A stretch of 37,649 nt of DNA from Candidatus Gastranaerophilales bacterium (GTDB lineage Bacteria > Cyanobacteriota > Vampirovibrionia > Gastranaerophilales > Gastranaerophilaceae). The stretch's first letter is position 1. The number at the start of each line of letters is the position of its first letter. Positions 15,008-23,301 of the stretch are shown here, piece by piece. The translations under genes and the position numbers were made by a program. The notes beneath the pieces are model-generated. The model did no database searches, was not told the origin of the DNA, and saw only the letters and a program-made list of their open reading frames with translations. The stretch covers positions 1 through 37,649 of the forward strand of contig QAMI01000046.1 of the NCBI GenBank assembly GCA_003150395.1, given 5' to 3'.

Positions 15008-15919
15008 TTATTTAAATTGTTCTATAATAGATTTTAAGTATTTAGACTGGGAATTATATTTCATTTCAGCTTCTTTAAATTCTGCTGCTATTTTTATCTT
15101 TAAGTCATTATTCGTACAGGCCGCAAACTTCTTTTTCAAATTTTCCATATTATCTAACATATACTTACAGTCTTTTTCCATTTCAGCAATTTTGGCTTTT
15201 TTGATATCAACTGCGTGAGCTTTTGCAAAGTTTTTTATATCAATATCTTTTAATTTTTTAGCCGAAAGCTTATCAAAATCAACATTATCAGCAACTTTCA
15301 CTGCTTTAAGCTCTGGTACTCCGGCGAGTTTTTTGCCGATATTTTCCCAGGTTGAGTTTAATTTTTCAATCATTTGCCCGGCCTTAGAGTTGCTTTTCAA
15401 TCTACCCACAAATCCATAGCCTGAACCGGGTTTGATTTGTTCTGCGAGTTCAATTGCCTGTTTTTCGTTAACTTCAGCGGCAATCCTCACGGCGTCACCT
15501 GAAGCAACACTTGCGGATGTAACTCCGTTTTTGAGTTTTCCAAAAGTTTCAATATCATCCAAATCAAGCTTTTTACCAGTGTCGATAAAACCATTTGAAC
15601 GTGCAACCGTGCCGTTTTCACCAATATTGAGGCGATATTTCAAAATACTTTCTCTGGTGCCGGGGTTTTGAAGAGAAACTGCACCGTTTGCAACAGTATT
15701 TTTGCCATCTTTAAGCCTAAATGCCGCAACATTGTAATTTGATTTTGCTTTGTAAGCGACATCCATTGCCGGCTCTTTCAATGTAGCCAATGCTTGAGCC
15801 AAAGTTTTGTCCTCTTTTGTCATAAGTTTAAGTTGTTTAGCTCCTAAAGAAAGAGCCCCTTTGCTTCCATTTAGTTTTTGAATTGTACGAATTAATTTTG
15901 GAAGTGCTGTAATACTCAT
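15008..15919 (-). CDS. 303-residue protein of unknown function
   Basis: The ATG has AAGGAG 8 nt upstream. The protein is basic and soluble, without signal peptide or membrane segment. The N-terminal third is Leu/Lys-rich and helical, the middle (60-190) has beta-rich Gly/Asn segments, and the C-terminal 80 residues form a probable coiled coil (D-I-K-K-A-K-I-A-E-M-E-K-D, L-K-K-K-F-A-A). I do not recognise the family. Its promoter contains TATAAT followed by (TATGG)4, the same arrangement as in front of the gene 32684-33103, and an upstream TTACATT-ACTTAACAA site, suggesting shared control. Terminator at 14946-14975. Confidence 0.8.
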   Translation of the reverse strand: MSITALPKLIRTIQKLNGSKGALSLGAKQLKLMTKEDKTLAQALATLKEPAMDVAYKAKSNYNVAAFRLKDGKNTVANGAVSLQNPGTRESILKYRLNIGENGTVARSNGFIDTGKKLDLDDIETFGKLKNGVTSASVASGDAVRIAAEVNEKQAIELAEQIKPGSGYGFVGRLKSNSKAGQMIEKLNSTWENIGKKLAGVPELKAVKVADNVDFDKLSAKKLKDIDIKNFAKAHAVDIKKAKIAEMEKDCKYMLDNMENLKKKFAACTNNDLKIKIAAEFKEAEMKYNSQSKYLKSIIEQFK

Positions 15920-16031
15920 AAATTTTTCTCCTTTTCGTTTTTAAAATTTCCATTTTTGTATAGATAAATCGATTTCCCTTACTCTTTTTTAAAAACAAAT
16001 AGGTCAAAATTATTGATAATACGCCACGCCA

Positions 16032-16109
16032 CCATACCATACCATACCATACAGCAGATTATAACAGTGTTTCAGGCATTTTAAAATTCATCTTTACATT
16101 ACTTAACAA
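16032..16109 (-). promoter_or_regulatory. Promoter module with (TATGG)4 at the transcription start, copy A
   Basis: On the minus strand an operator-like site (about 16093-16109) is followed by TATAAT (16058-16063), CTGCTG and four TATGG units (16032-16051), then TGGCGTGGCG. The predicted start falls in the first unit. The same layout, spacing and repeat number occur at 33181-33258. The 5' UTR to the ATG at 15919 is about 130 nt. Confidence 0.6.
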
Positions 16110-16169
16110 TTATACATTTTCACTTTTCACTTAATCCATTTATATGATTTACGCCAATTTTAAAAAGAA

Positions 16170-16175
16170 TATAAT
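16170..16175 (+). promoter_or_regulatory. -10 box of clpB, leaderless arrangement
   Basis: TATAAT ends 6 nt before the clpB ATG, and no Shine-Dalgarno site is present. TTTACG lies 16 bp upstream as a possible -35. No HrcA/CIRCE-type inverted repeat is visible here. Confidence 0.6.
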
Positions 16176-16181
16176 CTGATT

Positions 16182-18845
16182 ATGTATTTAACCGAACATG
16201 TTCAAGCAATAATTAAATCAGCAAAATCTTTTGTAGTTTCTAGAAACTACCGCGAACTTGAATGCCAGCATATCATGCTTGCGCTTTTTCTAGACCAGAA
16301 CGACTTGCCCGTAATCCTTCTTGATAAAGTCGGACTCGGCGGTGATTACAAAGACAAATTCAACGAATTTGTAAAAAAATTCCCGCCAATTTCACGCGGA
16401 CAATTTGAACCAATTAAATTTTCATCAGGCGTTATCAATTTGATGAAAATCGCCGAACGTGAAGCAAGAGAACTTCATGACGAAGAAGTCGATATTGAAC
16501 ACATGTTTCTTGCCCTGTTTAAAATTATCAACCCGCCAATGGACTTATTTTTTGCCGGAATGCATTTAAACAAAAGCGTTCTTTACGACAAAATGCTTAA
16601 AGAAGTAAAAAATATTATCAGCATTGACGAAAACGGCAATGAAACCCGCAAACACGGTGCAGACAAAGCAATTATAATGAAAAATGATGACAAGGAAGGC
16701 GGAAATATGAACGAAAATCAGGCACCTTCACAAAACCAGAAAGAAACTCCGGAAGAAGCTCTTGAAAAATACACAATCGAGCTTACGGCTCTGGCAAGAG
16801 AAAACAAACTTGACCCGGTAATCGGACGTGATGACGAAATTCGCCGCACCATACAGATTTTGAACCGCCGCTCCAAAAACAATCCGGTAATTATCGGCGA
16901 GCCGGGCGTTGGTAAAACCGCTATTATAGAAGGGCTTGCACAGAGAATTGTTTCGGGCGATGTTCCGGAAAGTTTGAAGAATGATAAAATTTATGCGCTT
17001 GATTTAGGTGCGCTTCTTGCGGGGGCATCCTACCGCGGCCAGTTTGAAGAAAGATTTAAAGCGGTTTTGCAGGCGATTGTTGACAAAACCGATGATTACA
17101 TGCTTTTTATTGATGAAATCCACTCGATTATGGGAACAGGTTCTACTGACGGCTCGGCCGATGCCGGAAACCTTTTAAAACCGCTTCTTGCACGCGGAAC
17201 AATCCGAATTTTAGGCGCCACAACCATTGACGAATACAGAAAATACATTGAAAAAGACAAAGCCCTTGAACGCCGTTTTCAGCCTGTAATTGCTGACGAA
17301 CCTTCAATTGAAACCACAATAAGCATTTTAAGAGGTTTGAAAGAAAAATACGAGGGCTATCATTGTGTAAAAATTACCGACAGCGCAATTACAGATGCCG
17401 TAACCCTCTCGCACAGGTATATTTCAGACAGATGTCTCCCGGATAAAGCAATCGACCTGATTGACGAGGCCGCATCTGCTTTGAGAATCCAAATCGACAC
17501 AATGCCAGAGGAAATAGACATTTACATCCGCGAACAAATCCAGCTTGAAATGAACAGAAAAGCTCTGGAAAAAGAAACCTCCGCAGACGCCAAAAAGAAA
17601 CTTGACAAAATACACAAAAAGATTGAAACCTTAGAAGAAAAAATAGGCAAGCTTAAAAATCAGTGGCTGCAAGAAAAAAAAGTCATAGAATCCAGCGCTG
17701 CCGTTAAGAGAAATATAGAAAAAATTAAAAGCCAAATCGAGCAGTTTAAGAAAAACCCGACGATGAAAGCGGCTTTAGAAACCAGATATTCACAAATGCT
17801 TGATATGCAGAAAAAATTGAAAATTCTTCAATCCCAATCAAATAAAGATTGTCTTTTGAAAGAACAAATCGACGGAGATGACATCGCAGCGATTGTCGCA
17901 AAGTGGACCGGAATTCCCGTAAACAGACTTCAGGAAGACGAAAGCCAGAAACTTATTGGAATGGAAGAAGTTATGCACAAGCGCGTAATCGGTCAGGAGG
18001 AAGCGGTAAAAAAAATCGCAAACGCAATCCGTCTTGCACGCTCAGGATTGAAAGACCCGAAACGCCCGATTGGAACATTTCTGTTTTTAGGCCCGACAGG
18101 GGTTGGAAAAACCGAACTCGGCAAAACTTTAGCAGAAATTCTTTTTAACGATGAAGACGCGCTTATCAGAATTGATATGAGCGAATTTATGGAAAAACAT
18201 AACATTTCGCGTCTTACCGGCTCAACCGCCGGCTTTGTCGGATATGAAGAGGGCGGTCAATTGACAGAAGCAGTTCGCCGAAAACCATATTCCGTCGTGC
18301 TTTTTGACGAAGTTGAAAAAGCACATCCGGATGTTTTCAATATTATGCTCCAGATGTTTGACGACGGCCGCCTGACAGACGGACAGGGACGCCTCGTTGA
18401 TTTCAAAAACACTGTTATAATTATGACAAGCAATCTCGGAAGCAGCATTATTCTTGACGAAAATCTTTCGCCGGAAGAAAAACAAGAAGGTTTGCAAAAA
18501 GCATTAAAAGAAAAATTCAAACCGGAATTTTTGAACAGAATTGACGAAACTATTATGTTTAAGGCCCTAACGCATGACGAACTTGCGCAAATCGTTGATT
18601 TGCAATCGACCTCTCTCAAAAAACGTCTTGCCGCGCAAGAAATAGAGTTGAATATTACAGACGAGGCGAAAAAATTTCTTGCAGATGAAGGCTATGAGCC
18701 GTTATATGGCGCCCGCCCGCTTCGCCGCGTGATTAGAAACTACCTTGAAATTCCGCTTTCGATGAAGATTTTGGCACAAGAGTTTGTTAAAGGCGATAAA
18801 GTCACAGCCGATTGCGAAAATAATGGAATTATTTTTAAAAAGTAA
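16182..18845 (+). CDS. clpB: Protein disaggregase ClpB (Hsp100)
   Basis: This 887-residue AAA+ chaperone threads aggregated proteins with the DnaK system. The Clp N-domain (1-145) is followed by an Asn/Gln/Glu-rich linker (150-190), AAA-1 with G-E-P-G-V-G-K-T at 239-246, a long coiled-coil M-domain (about 435-560, typical of ClpB and longer than in ClpC) and AAA-2 with G-P-T-G-V-G-K-T at 637-644. M-S-E-F-M-E-K-H and G-Y-E-E-G-G are ClpB-like, and I see no ClpP-binding tripeptide. An internal ATG (16707), with AAGGA 10 nt upstream, opens an N-domain-less form starting M-N-E-N-Q, comparable to the short ClpB of E. coli. Confidence 0.93.
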   Translation: MYLTEHVQAIIKSAKSFVVSRNYRELECQHIMLALFLDQNDLPVILLDKVGLGGDYKDKFNEFVKKFPPISRGQFEPIKFSSGVINLMKIAEREARELHDEEVDIEHMFLALFKIINPPMDLFFAGMHLNKSVLYDKMLKEVKNIISIDENGNETRKHGADKAIIMKNDDKEGGNMNENQAPSQNQKETPEEALEKYTIELTALARENKLDPVIGRDDEIRRTIQILNRRSKNNPVIIGEPGVGKTAIIEGLAQRIVSGDVPESLKNDKIYALDLGALLAGASYRGQFEERFKAVLQAIVDKTDDYMLFIDEIHSIMGTGSTDGSADAGNLLKPLLARGTIRILGATTIDEYRKYIEKDKALERRFQPVIADEPSIETTISILRGLKEKYEGYHCVKITDSAITDAVTLSHRYISDRCLPDKAIDLIDEAASALRIQIDTMPEEIDIYIREQIQLEMNRKALEKETSADAKKKLDKIHKKIETLEEKIGKLKNQWLQEKKVIESSAAVKRNIEKIKSQIEQFKKNPTMKAALETRYSQMLDMQKKLKILQSQSNKDCLLKEQIDGDDIAAIVAKWTGIPVNRLQEDESQKLIGMEEVMHKRVIGQEEAVKKIANAIRLARSGLKDPKRPIGTFLFLGPTGVGKTELGKTLAEILFNDEDALIRIDMSEFMEKHNISRLTGSTAGFVGYEEGGQLTEAVRRKPYSVVLFDEVEKAHPDVFNIMLQMFDDGRLTDGQGRLVDFKNTVIIMTSNLGSSIILDENLSPEEKQEGLQKALKEKFKPEFLNRIDETIMFKALTHDELAQIVDLQSTSLKKRLAAQEIELNITDEAKKFLADEGYEPLYGARPLRRVIRNYLEIPLSMKILAQEFVKGDKVTADCENNGIIFKK

Positions 18846-18868
18846 AACCTTTTATGTTAAAATGATTA

Positions 18869-18945
18869 CTAGGGCATAGCACATACGCTGACTTCCGTCA
18901 CACACAATTTACGTAGAAATTGGACGAAAGGAGGTGGAAACGATA
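18869..18945 (+). promoter_or_regulatory. Conserved 65-nt leader, copy 2
   Basis: From TAGGGCATAGCACATACGCT to AAAGGAGGTG (18927-18936) it matches the minus-strand leader at 1612-1676 without gaps at 59/65 bases. TAAAAT at 18858-18863 is a suitable -10 for a start near 18870. Within it, CAATTT (18905-18910) pairs with AAATTG around a 6-nt loop; copy 1 keeps this stem with G-U pairs. TGAC-TTCC-GTCA can form a second small stem in this copy. Confidence 0.6.
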
Positions 18946-19050
18946 ATGTTATGGATAGATTATCTTTTGTACATTATTTGTGAAGTGTTCAAAGAAAAAG
19001 TTCCAGAGCTGGAACTTCTGGAACCTTCTTCAACTCTTTTAAAAGCTTAA
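18946..19050 (+). CDS. 34-residue micropeptide with conserved leader (copy 2)
   Basis: The ATG at 18946 follows a full-length AAAGGAGGTG Shine-Dalgarno site with an 11-nt spacer. The peptide begins M-L-W-I-D-Y-L-L-Y-I-I-C-E-V-F-K-E-K and continues with an acidic, Leu-rich tail. The first half is hydrophobic or amphipathic. It is unlike the 25-residue peptide behind copy 1 of the leader, apart from a shared M-x-(I/L)-D start and hydrophobicity. GTTCCAG-AG-CTGGAAC forms a perfect hairpin in the coding region. Its stop overlaps the stop of the convergent DJ-1 gene (shared TTAA). Confidence 0.5.
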   Translation: MLWIDYLLYIICEVFKEKVPELELLEPSSTLLKA

Positions 19051-19772
19051 TACGACAAATATTCAATAATTGCTTTGGCAAAATTCTTTGCAGATTGGAA
19101 ATTCTGTCCGGTTATAAGGTTTCCGTCCTTGATAATATTTACAGCACCCGGCTCGTCTTCAATAAAGTCAGCCCCCTCGTCTATCAAAGCATCCTGCAAA
19201 AAGAACGGCGTTAATTCATCTTTTTTATATACCCTTTCCTCCTCGTTCGTGAAAGAAGTAAGTTTACGGCCGCTTACAAACGGAATGCCGTCGGACTTTG
19301 CAGGAAGAAATCCGGCAGGGCCATGGCAGATTGCCGCTATTAATTTTCCTTCCTTGTTAAATTGTGTGATAATTTTTCCTAAAGTTTCGCTTTTTGAAAG
19401 GTCAAACATCGGCCCGTGCCCGCCAGGCAGAACAATTGCGTCGTATTTATTATAATCAATTGTATCAAGCGCGTCAGTGTCATTCAACGCTTTTTTAGCG
19501 TCATTCCAGATAATATCTTCAAACAGGTTTTCGCTCGCAGGGTCAATCGGCGCTATTTCACCAGTCAAAGTTGCAACTTTTACTTCAAAACCATTTTTAA
19601 TAAACTCATTATATGGAATTGCAAATTCCTCAAACCAAACGCCTGTCGGTGTTTCCTTTTTATCATTAAACTTACATACATTTGTTACAACCATTAAAAT
19701 TTTTGATGGTTTTTGCGGTTCAACCTCCGCAAGCATCTCTTCTTCAATTGTAATGTTTTCTTCATTTGGCAT
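19047..19772 (-). CDS. DJ-1/PfpI family protein (HchA/glyoxalase III-like)
   Basis: The ATG has AAGGAGG upstream. The 241-residue protein shows P-G-G-H-G-P-M-F-D-L (116-125) and the nucleophile elbow A-A-I-C-H-G-P-A-G with Cys149-His150; E48/E49 in W-F-E-E-F fit the conserved acidic residue. These match the class of HchA-like deglycases/glyoxalases that handle methylglyoxal. There is an extra acidic N-terminus of about 22 residues. It is cytosolic. Convergent with the micropeptide, divergent from the gene at 19955. The fold is certain; the reaction is inferred. Confidence 0.9.
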   Translation of the reverse strand: MPNEENITIEEEMLAEVEPQKPSKILMVVTNVCKFNDKKETPTGVWFEEFAIPYNEFIKNGFEVKVATLTGEIAPIDPASENLFEDIIWNDAKKALNDTDALDTIDYNKYDAIVLPGGHGPMFDLSKSETLGKIITQFNKEGKLIAAICHGPAGFLPAKSDGIPFVSGRKLTSFTNEEERVYKKDELTPFFLQDALIDEGADFIEDEPGAVNIIKDGNLITGQNFQSAKNFAKAIIEYLSY

Positions 19773-19954
19773 GATTTCCTCCTTTTATGTTAATATTCAC
19801 TGCACAATAATTTTTATAAATCCGCCTTTTGGGGAATGTTTACGCTTCTTTTGCATAATGCCCGCAAAAAATTTTTATGTTATGATTATTTTGCAAAAAT
19901 GAACTTTTTTATTGCAAAAATCGTTATATTTTTGTGTAGATAGGAGATAAGATA

Positions 19955-20437
19955 ATGAAAAAAATTTTATCAGCAATAATGCTTTTTGGAGTTTTATTAA
20001 TGACAGGTTTGCAGGCATTTGCAGATGACGCGGCAGAAGCAAAAGCTTTTTTTGAAAGTTATGTAAATGCGGCGAACAATTACAGCCCGACAATCGAACA
20101 AATGTATTCACCAAATGCCAAAATCATTCGTCAGGTTGTGAAACCTGACGGCGGGCTTGTAGATGTGAAAACAGACACAGCAACTTATATGAAACAGCTT
20201 AAAATCGGTCAGGCCGGTGCAAAACTCAGAAATTATAAAAACAATTACTCAAACATAACCGTAACAAAAGCCGGTGACGGATATAAAGTCAGCTCGCTTC
20301 GCCAGCCAACCGGTGAAACTTACAAACTAAAAACTTATATGATTGTGAAAAAACAGCCAAACGGAAAATGGCTTATTACAGAAGAAATGATGCAGACAAA
20401 ACAGCAGGTTTTCCTAAAATACGCTGATAAAAAATAA
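19955..20437 (+). CDS. Secreted NTF2-like protein of unknown function
   Basis: This 160-residue protein has AGGAG upstream of the ATG and a clear signal peptide: M-K-K, a hydrophobic core to about residue 20, then A-F-A before D-D (cut near residue 24). The mature part begins with A-E-A-K-A-F-F-E-S-Y-V-N-A-A-N-N and later has K-T-Y-M-I-V-K-K and G-K-W-L-I-T-E-E, the alpha-beta layout of an NTF2/SnoaL-like fold. It would act in the periplasm, perhaps binding a small ligand. It lies 12 nt upstream of aroC in the same direction, so the two may be co-transcribed. Confidence 0.8.
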   Translation: MKKILSAIMLFGVLLMTGLQAFADDAAEAKAFFESYVNAANNYSPTIEQMYSPNAKIIRQVVKPDGGLVDVKTDTATYMKQLKIGQAGAKLRNYKNNYSNITVTKAGDGYKVSSLRQPTGETYKLKTYMIVKKQPNGKWLITEEMMQTKQQVFLKYADKK

Positions 20438-20449
20438 AAGGGTTCGCCG

Positions 20450-21511
20450 ATGTATGAAAAATTCAGATTTTTAACCGCCGGCGAAAGCCACGGAAAATGC
20501 TTAACCGCAATAATAGAAGGATTACCGTCAGGGTTTAACATAAGCCCTGACTTTATCAATGCCGAATTGAAACGCCGTCAGGGCGGATACGGCCGCGGCG
20601 GCAGAATGAAAATTGAATCTGATACGGTTGAAATTACATCAGGCGTAAGATTTGGAAAAACAACCGGCGCGCCTGTTACGCTTGTGATTTACAACAAGGA
20701 TTTTGAAAACTGGGAAAAAATCATGAGCATTAACCCCGACGACGAAACCGATGAAAAAGCTTTCACCAAATACCGCCCCGGACATGCAGATTTTGCAGGT
20801 TCTGTAAAATATAACCACAAAGATTTACGAAACGTACTTGAGCGTTCAAGTGCGCGTAAAACAGCGATTGAAACAGCCGTCGGCGCCGTTGCAAAACAAA
20901 TTTTGGAAGAATTCAACATTCGCGGCTATTCAAGAATTTTGCAAATCGGAATGGCAAAGGAAAAAGAAAACTTCCACACCGAAATCGACAAGGCAAAAGA
21001 AGAAGGCGACACGCTTGGCGGAAAGTTCGTTGTAATTTACGAAAATATCCCAATCGGGCTTGGTTCATACGTTCACTGGGACAGAATGCTTGACGGACGT
21101 ATTGCGCAGGCAGTTATGAGCATTCCGGCAGTCAAAACCGTTTCTGTCGGAAACCATCATTCCTATAAACTCAAAGGAAGTGATTTTCATGATGAAATGT
21201 TTCTCGAAAACGGCAAAATAGTTCGCGAAACCAACAACGCCGGCGGAATTGAAGGCGGAATGACAAACGGCGAAAACTTGCAGATTTTCGCGTCAATGAA
21301 ACCAATTCCGACACTTCGAAAACCTCTAAGGACAGTTGATGCCGCAACAATGACAGAAACCGAAGCGCATTTTGAACGCTCTGACACCTGTGCTGTTGAA
21401 GCCTGCGCGGTTGTTGCAGAAGCGCGGATTGCCTGCGTTCTGGTAAACGAAATTCTTCTCAAATACGGCGGCGACAATTTTGACGAGATTATGAAAAATT
21501 TTTATAAATAA
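20450..21511 (+). CDS. aroC: Chorismate synthase
   Basis: This 353-residue enzyme converts EPSP to chorismate with reduced FMN, the last shikimate step. T-A-G-E-S-H-G (11-17) is the first family signature; R-R-Q-G-G-Y-G-R-G-G-R-M, Y-R-P-G-H-A-D and the R-S-S-A-R-K-T block are all present, as is N-A-G-G-I-E-G-G-M-T-N-G. AAGGG precedes the ATG. aroK and aroB follow, making a three-gene shikimate group. Confidence 0.97.
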   Translation: MYEKFRFLTAGESHGKCLTAIIEGLPSGFNISPDFINAELKRRQGGYGRGGRMKIESDTVEITSGVRFGKTTGAPVTLVIYNKDFENWEKIMSINPDDETDEKAFTKYRPGHADFAGSVKYNHKDLRNVLERSSARKTAIETAVGAVAKQILEEFNIRGYSRILQIGMAKEKENFHTEIDKAKEEGDTLGGKFVVIYENIPIGLGSYVHWDRMLDGRIAQAVMSIPAVKTVSVGNHHSYKLKGSDFHDEMFLENGKIVRETNNAGGIEGGMTNGENLQIFASMKPIPTLRKPLRTVDAATMTETEAHFERSDTCAVEACAVVAEARIACVLVNEILLKYGGDNFDEIMKNFYK

Positions 21512-21538
21512 ATATATTATCAACAATGATTTTTTGTG

Positions 21539-21544
21539 TAAAAT
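21539..21544 (+). promoter_or_regulatory. -10 box of aroK, leaderless arrangement
   Basis: TAAAAT ends 6 nt before the aroK ATG; TTATCA lies 16 bp upstream as a possible -35. There is no Shine-Dalgarno site, so aroK-aroB can be expressed independently of aroC from a leaderless transcript. Confidence 0.5.
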
Positions 21545-21550
21545 AATCGT

Positions 21551-22060
21551 ATGAAGAAAAACATAACTCTAATCGGTATGATGGGTTCCGGGAAAACAAC
21601 AGTTGCTAAAGAATTAAGCAAAATTCTCACAGAATTTAAGCTTGTCGATATTGACGATGAAATCGAAAAAAGTTCCGGCAAAAAAATATCCGAAATCTTT
21701 CTTAAATACGGCGAGGCTCACTTTAGAGAGCTTGAAACTCATAAAATCCAACTGTTTGCAAAAAATGAAAATCAAATTATTTCCTGCGGCGGCGGTGCAT
21801 TTGAAAATCCCGACAACAGACGAAGGCTGCTTGAAAATTCAGAAGTTTTCTTCCTAAAAACCTCGCCGCAAACAATTTACGACAGAATTAAAGCAGAATC
21901 ACACAGGCCGCTTTTGAAAAAGAATTTTTCGGTTGAAAAAATCGCGAACATTCTTTCGCTTCGTGAAAAAAATTACCAGAAAGCAAACCGCACAATCGAA
22001 ACCGATAAAAAAACACCCGAAGATATAGCAAAAGAAATCGCAGGAGTTATAAATGCATAA
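21551..22060 (+). CDS. aroK: Shikimate kinase
   Basis: This 169-residue P-loop kinase phosphorylates shikimate at the 3-hydroxyl. The P-loop G-M-M-G-S-G-K-T-T is at residues 9-17, with D-I-D-D-E-I-E (33-39), the substrate-binding F-R-E-L-E (near 58-62), the C-G-G-G-A motif (near 78-82) and R-P-L-L (near 119-122). The length is normal. It overlaps aroB by 8 nt. Confidence 0.96.
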   Translation: MKKNITLIGMMGSGKTTVAKELSKILTEFKLVDIDDEIEKSSGKKISEIFLKYGEAHFRELETHKIQLFAKNENQIISCGGGAFENPDNRRRLLENSEVFFLKTSPQTIYDRIKAESHRPLLKKNFSVEKIANILSLREKNYQKANRTIETDKKTPEDIAKEIAGVINA

Positions 22061-23126
22061 TCTTTGTATCAAAATCAACGCATCCGAAAAAACTTATCCG
22101 ATAAGAATTTCAGATAAGGAAATCCCCGGTTTAAAATCAGAAATCCTCGAAATAGTCGGAAAAAACAAATTTTTAATCGTAATCAGCGAAAAGGTTTATA
22201 AGCTTTACAGCAAAGTTCTTGACTTTGATAAAAAACAAATTTTTCTTCTCAAAGACGGCGAAAAAGAAAAAAATTTCAAAACTTTTGAAAAGATTTTAAA
22301 TTGCGCACTGAAATTGCAACTTATGCGTAATGATTTTATAATCGCAATCGGCGGCGGCGTTTGCGGCGACATTGCAGGCTTTGCAGCATCAACTTACATG
22401 CGCGGAATTCATTTAATACAAGTTCCGACAACTTTGTTAGCCTGTGTTGACAGCTCGGTAGGCGGCAAAACAGGAATTGATACAAAATTTGGCAAAAATT
22501 TAGTCGGCTCATTTTATCAGCCCGACGCAGTTTTAATTAATACAAATTTTCTGAAAACCCTTGATGAGCGCCAATTCAAAACAGGGCTTGGAGAAGTTGT
22601 AAAATACGCGTTCATTGAAAAAAGCTGCAAATGCGAGGAGGAATTCAACCTGATAAATTTCCTTTCCCTAAACAGCGCAAAAATACTTGAACGCGAAAGC
22701 AAAATTCTTGAAGAATTAATCCGGATTTGTGTTTCATTAAAGATTTCGGTGGTGGAGAAGGACGAAAAAGAAGGCGGGCTTAGAAAAATCCTCAACTTCG
22801 GCCACACTTATGCTCATGCAGTCGAAAAACTTACAAATTACAGAAAATACACTCATGGCGAAGCTGTTGTCAAAGGAATTGAATTTGTTTTCGATTACGC
22901 TGAGAAAAAGGGCATTATTGTAGAAAGCTACAAATTCATCGCCGAAGATTTGATAAAAAAATTCAATTTCAAAAAAATTCCTGACTTTAACATAAAAAAA
23001 ATCCTGCCTATAATTAAAATGGATAAAAAAGCAACTTCAAAAAACCTTGTGTTCATTCTTCCTGAAGACTACGCTGCCGTTAAAGAATACAAATTGTTTG
23101 ATGACGAAATTTTAAAATATTTTTGA
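22053..23126 (+). CDS. aroB: 3-dehydroquinate synthase
   Basis: This 357-residue NAD- and metal-dependent enzyme turns DAHP into 3-dehydroquinate. It has the glycine-rich G-G-G-V-C-G-D-I-A-G-F-A-A-S-T-Y-M-R-G, then P-T-T-L-L-A-C-V-D-S-S-V-G-G-K-T and the metal ligands in G-E-V-V-K, G-H-T-Y-A-H-A-V-E and H-G-E-A-V. The start lies within the aroK 3' end. The gene order C-K-B puts the step 2, 5 and 7 enzymes together; aroA, aroD and aroE are elsewhere. Confidence 0.96.
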   Translation: MHNLCIKINASEKTYPIRISDKEIPGLKSEILEIVGKNKFLIVISEKVYKLYSKVLDFDKKQIFLLKDGEKEKNFKTFEKILNCALKLQLMRNDFIIAIGGGVCGDIAGFAASTYMRGIHLIQVPTTLLACVDSSVGGKTGIDTKFGKNLVGSFYQPDAVLINTNFLKTLDERQFKTGLGEVVKYAFIEKSCKCEEEFNLINFLSLNSAKILERESKILEELIRICVSLKISVVEKDEKEGGLRKILNFGHTYAHAVEKLTNYRKYTHGEAVVKGIEFVFDYAEKKGIIVESYKFIAEDLIKKFNFKKIPDFNIKKILPIIKMDKKATSKNLVFILPEDYAAVKEYKLFDDEILKYF

Positions 23127-23205
23127 TAAATCTGATTTTTTAATACTTTATATGATATAATATGCTTATACTTATAAATTCAATAACCATGCGGCTTATA
23201 AAAAC

Positions 23206-23301
23206 ATGCAACAAATTTTAAAGTCAAACGTCATAGTCAATACAAGTTGTGCAACAGGTAATGAAATTATGAGTAATTTGGAGGAAAAAGTTAAAGAATG
23301 A
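23206..23301 (+). CDS. Possible 31-residue upstream ORF coupled to ctpA
   Basis: The frame from the ATG at 23206 (M-Q-Q-I-L-K-S-N-V-I-V-N) ends in E-E-K-V-K-E and a TGA that overlaps the ctpA ATG (ATGA). There is no ribosome site before it. It lies inside the ctpA 5' UTR downstream of TATAAT at 23156-23161. It may be a coupling leader ORF or chance. Confidence 0.25.
   Translation: MQQILKSNVIVNTSCATGNEIMSNLEEKVKE

Noticed and set aside
15837..16040. 67-codon minus-strand frame from the third TATGG unit
   Set aside because: It runs out of frame into the start of the gene 15008-15919 and has no ribosome site; only the predicted leaderless first AUG is of interest.
18257..18619. 120-codon antisense frame in clpB, and similar antisense frames in mnmE, lepA, recJ and gshA
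   Set aside because: These are mirror frames of strongly conserved coding regions, without ribosome sites or recognisable products.
16182..18845. Identification as ClpC/ClpA
   Set aside because: The long coiled-coil M-domain and the AAA-2 sequence match ClpB, and no ClpP-binding tripeptide is seen.
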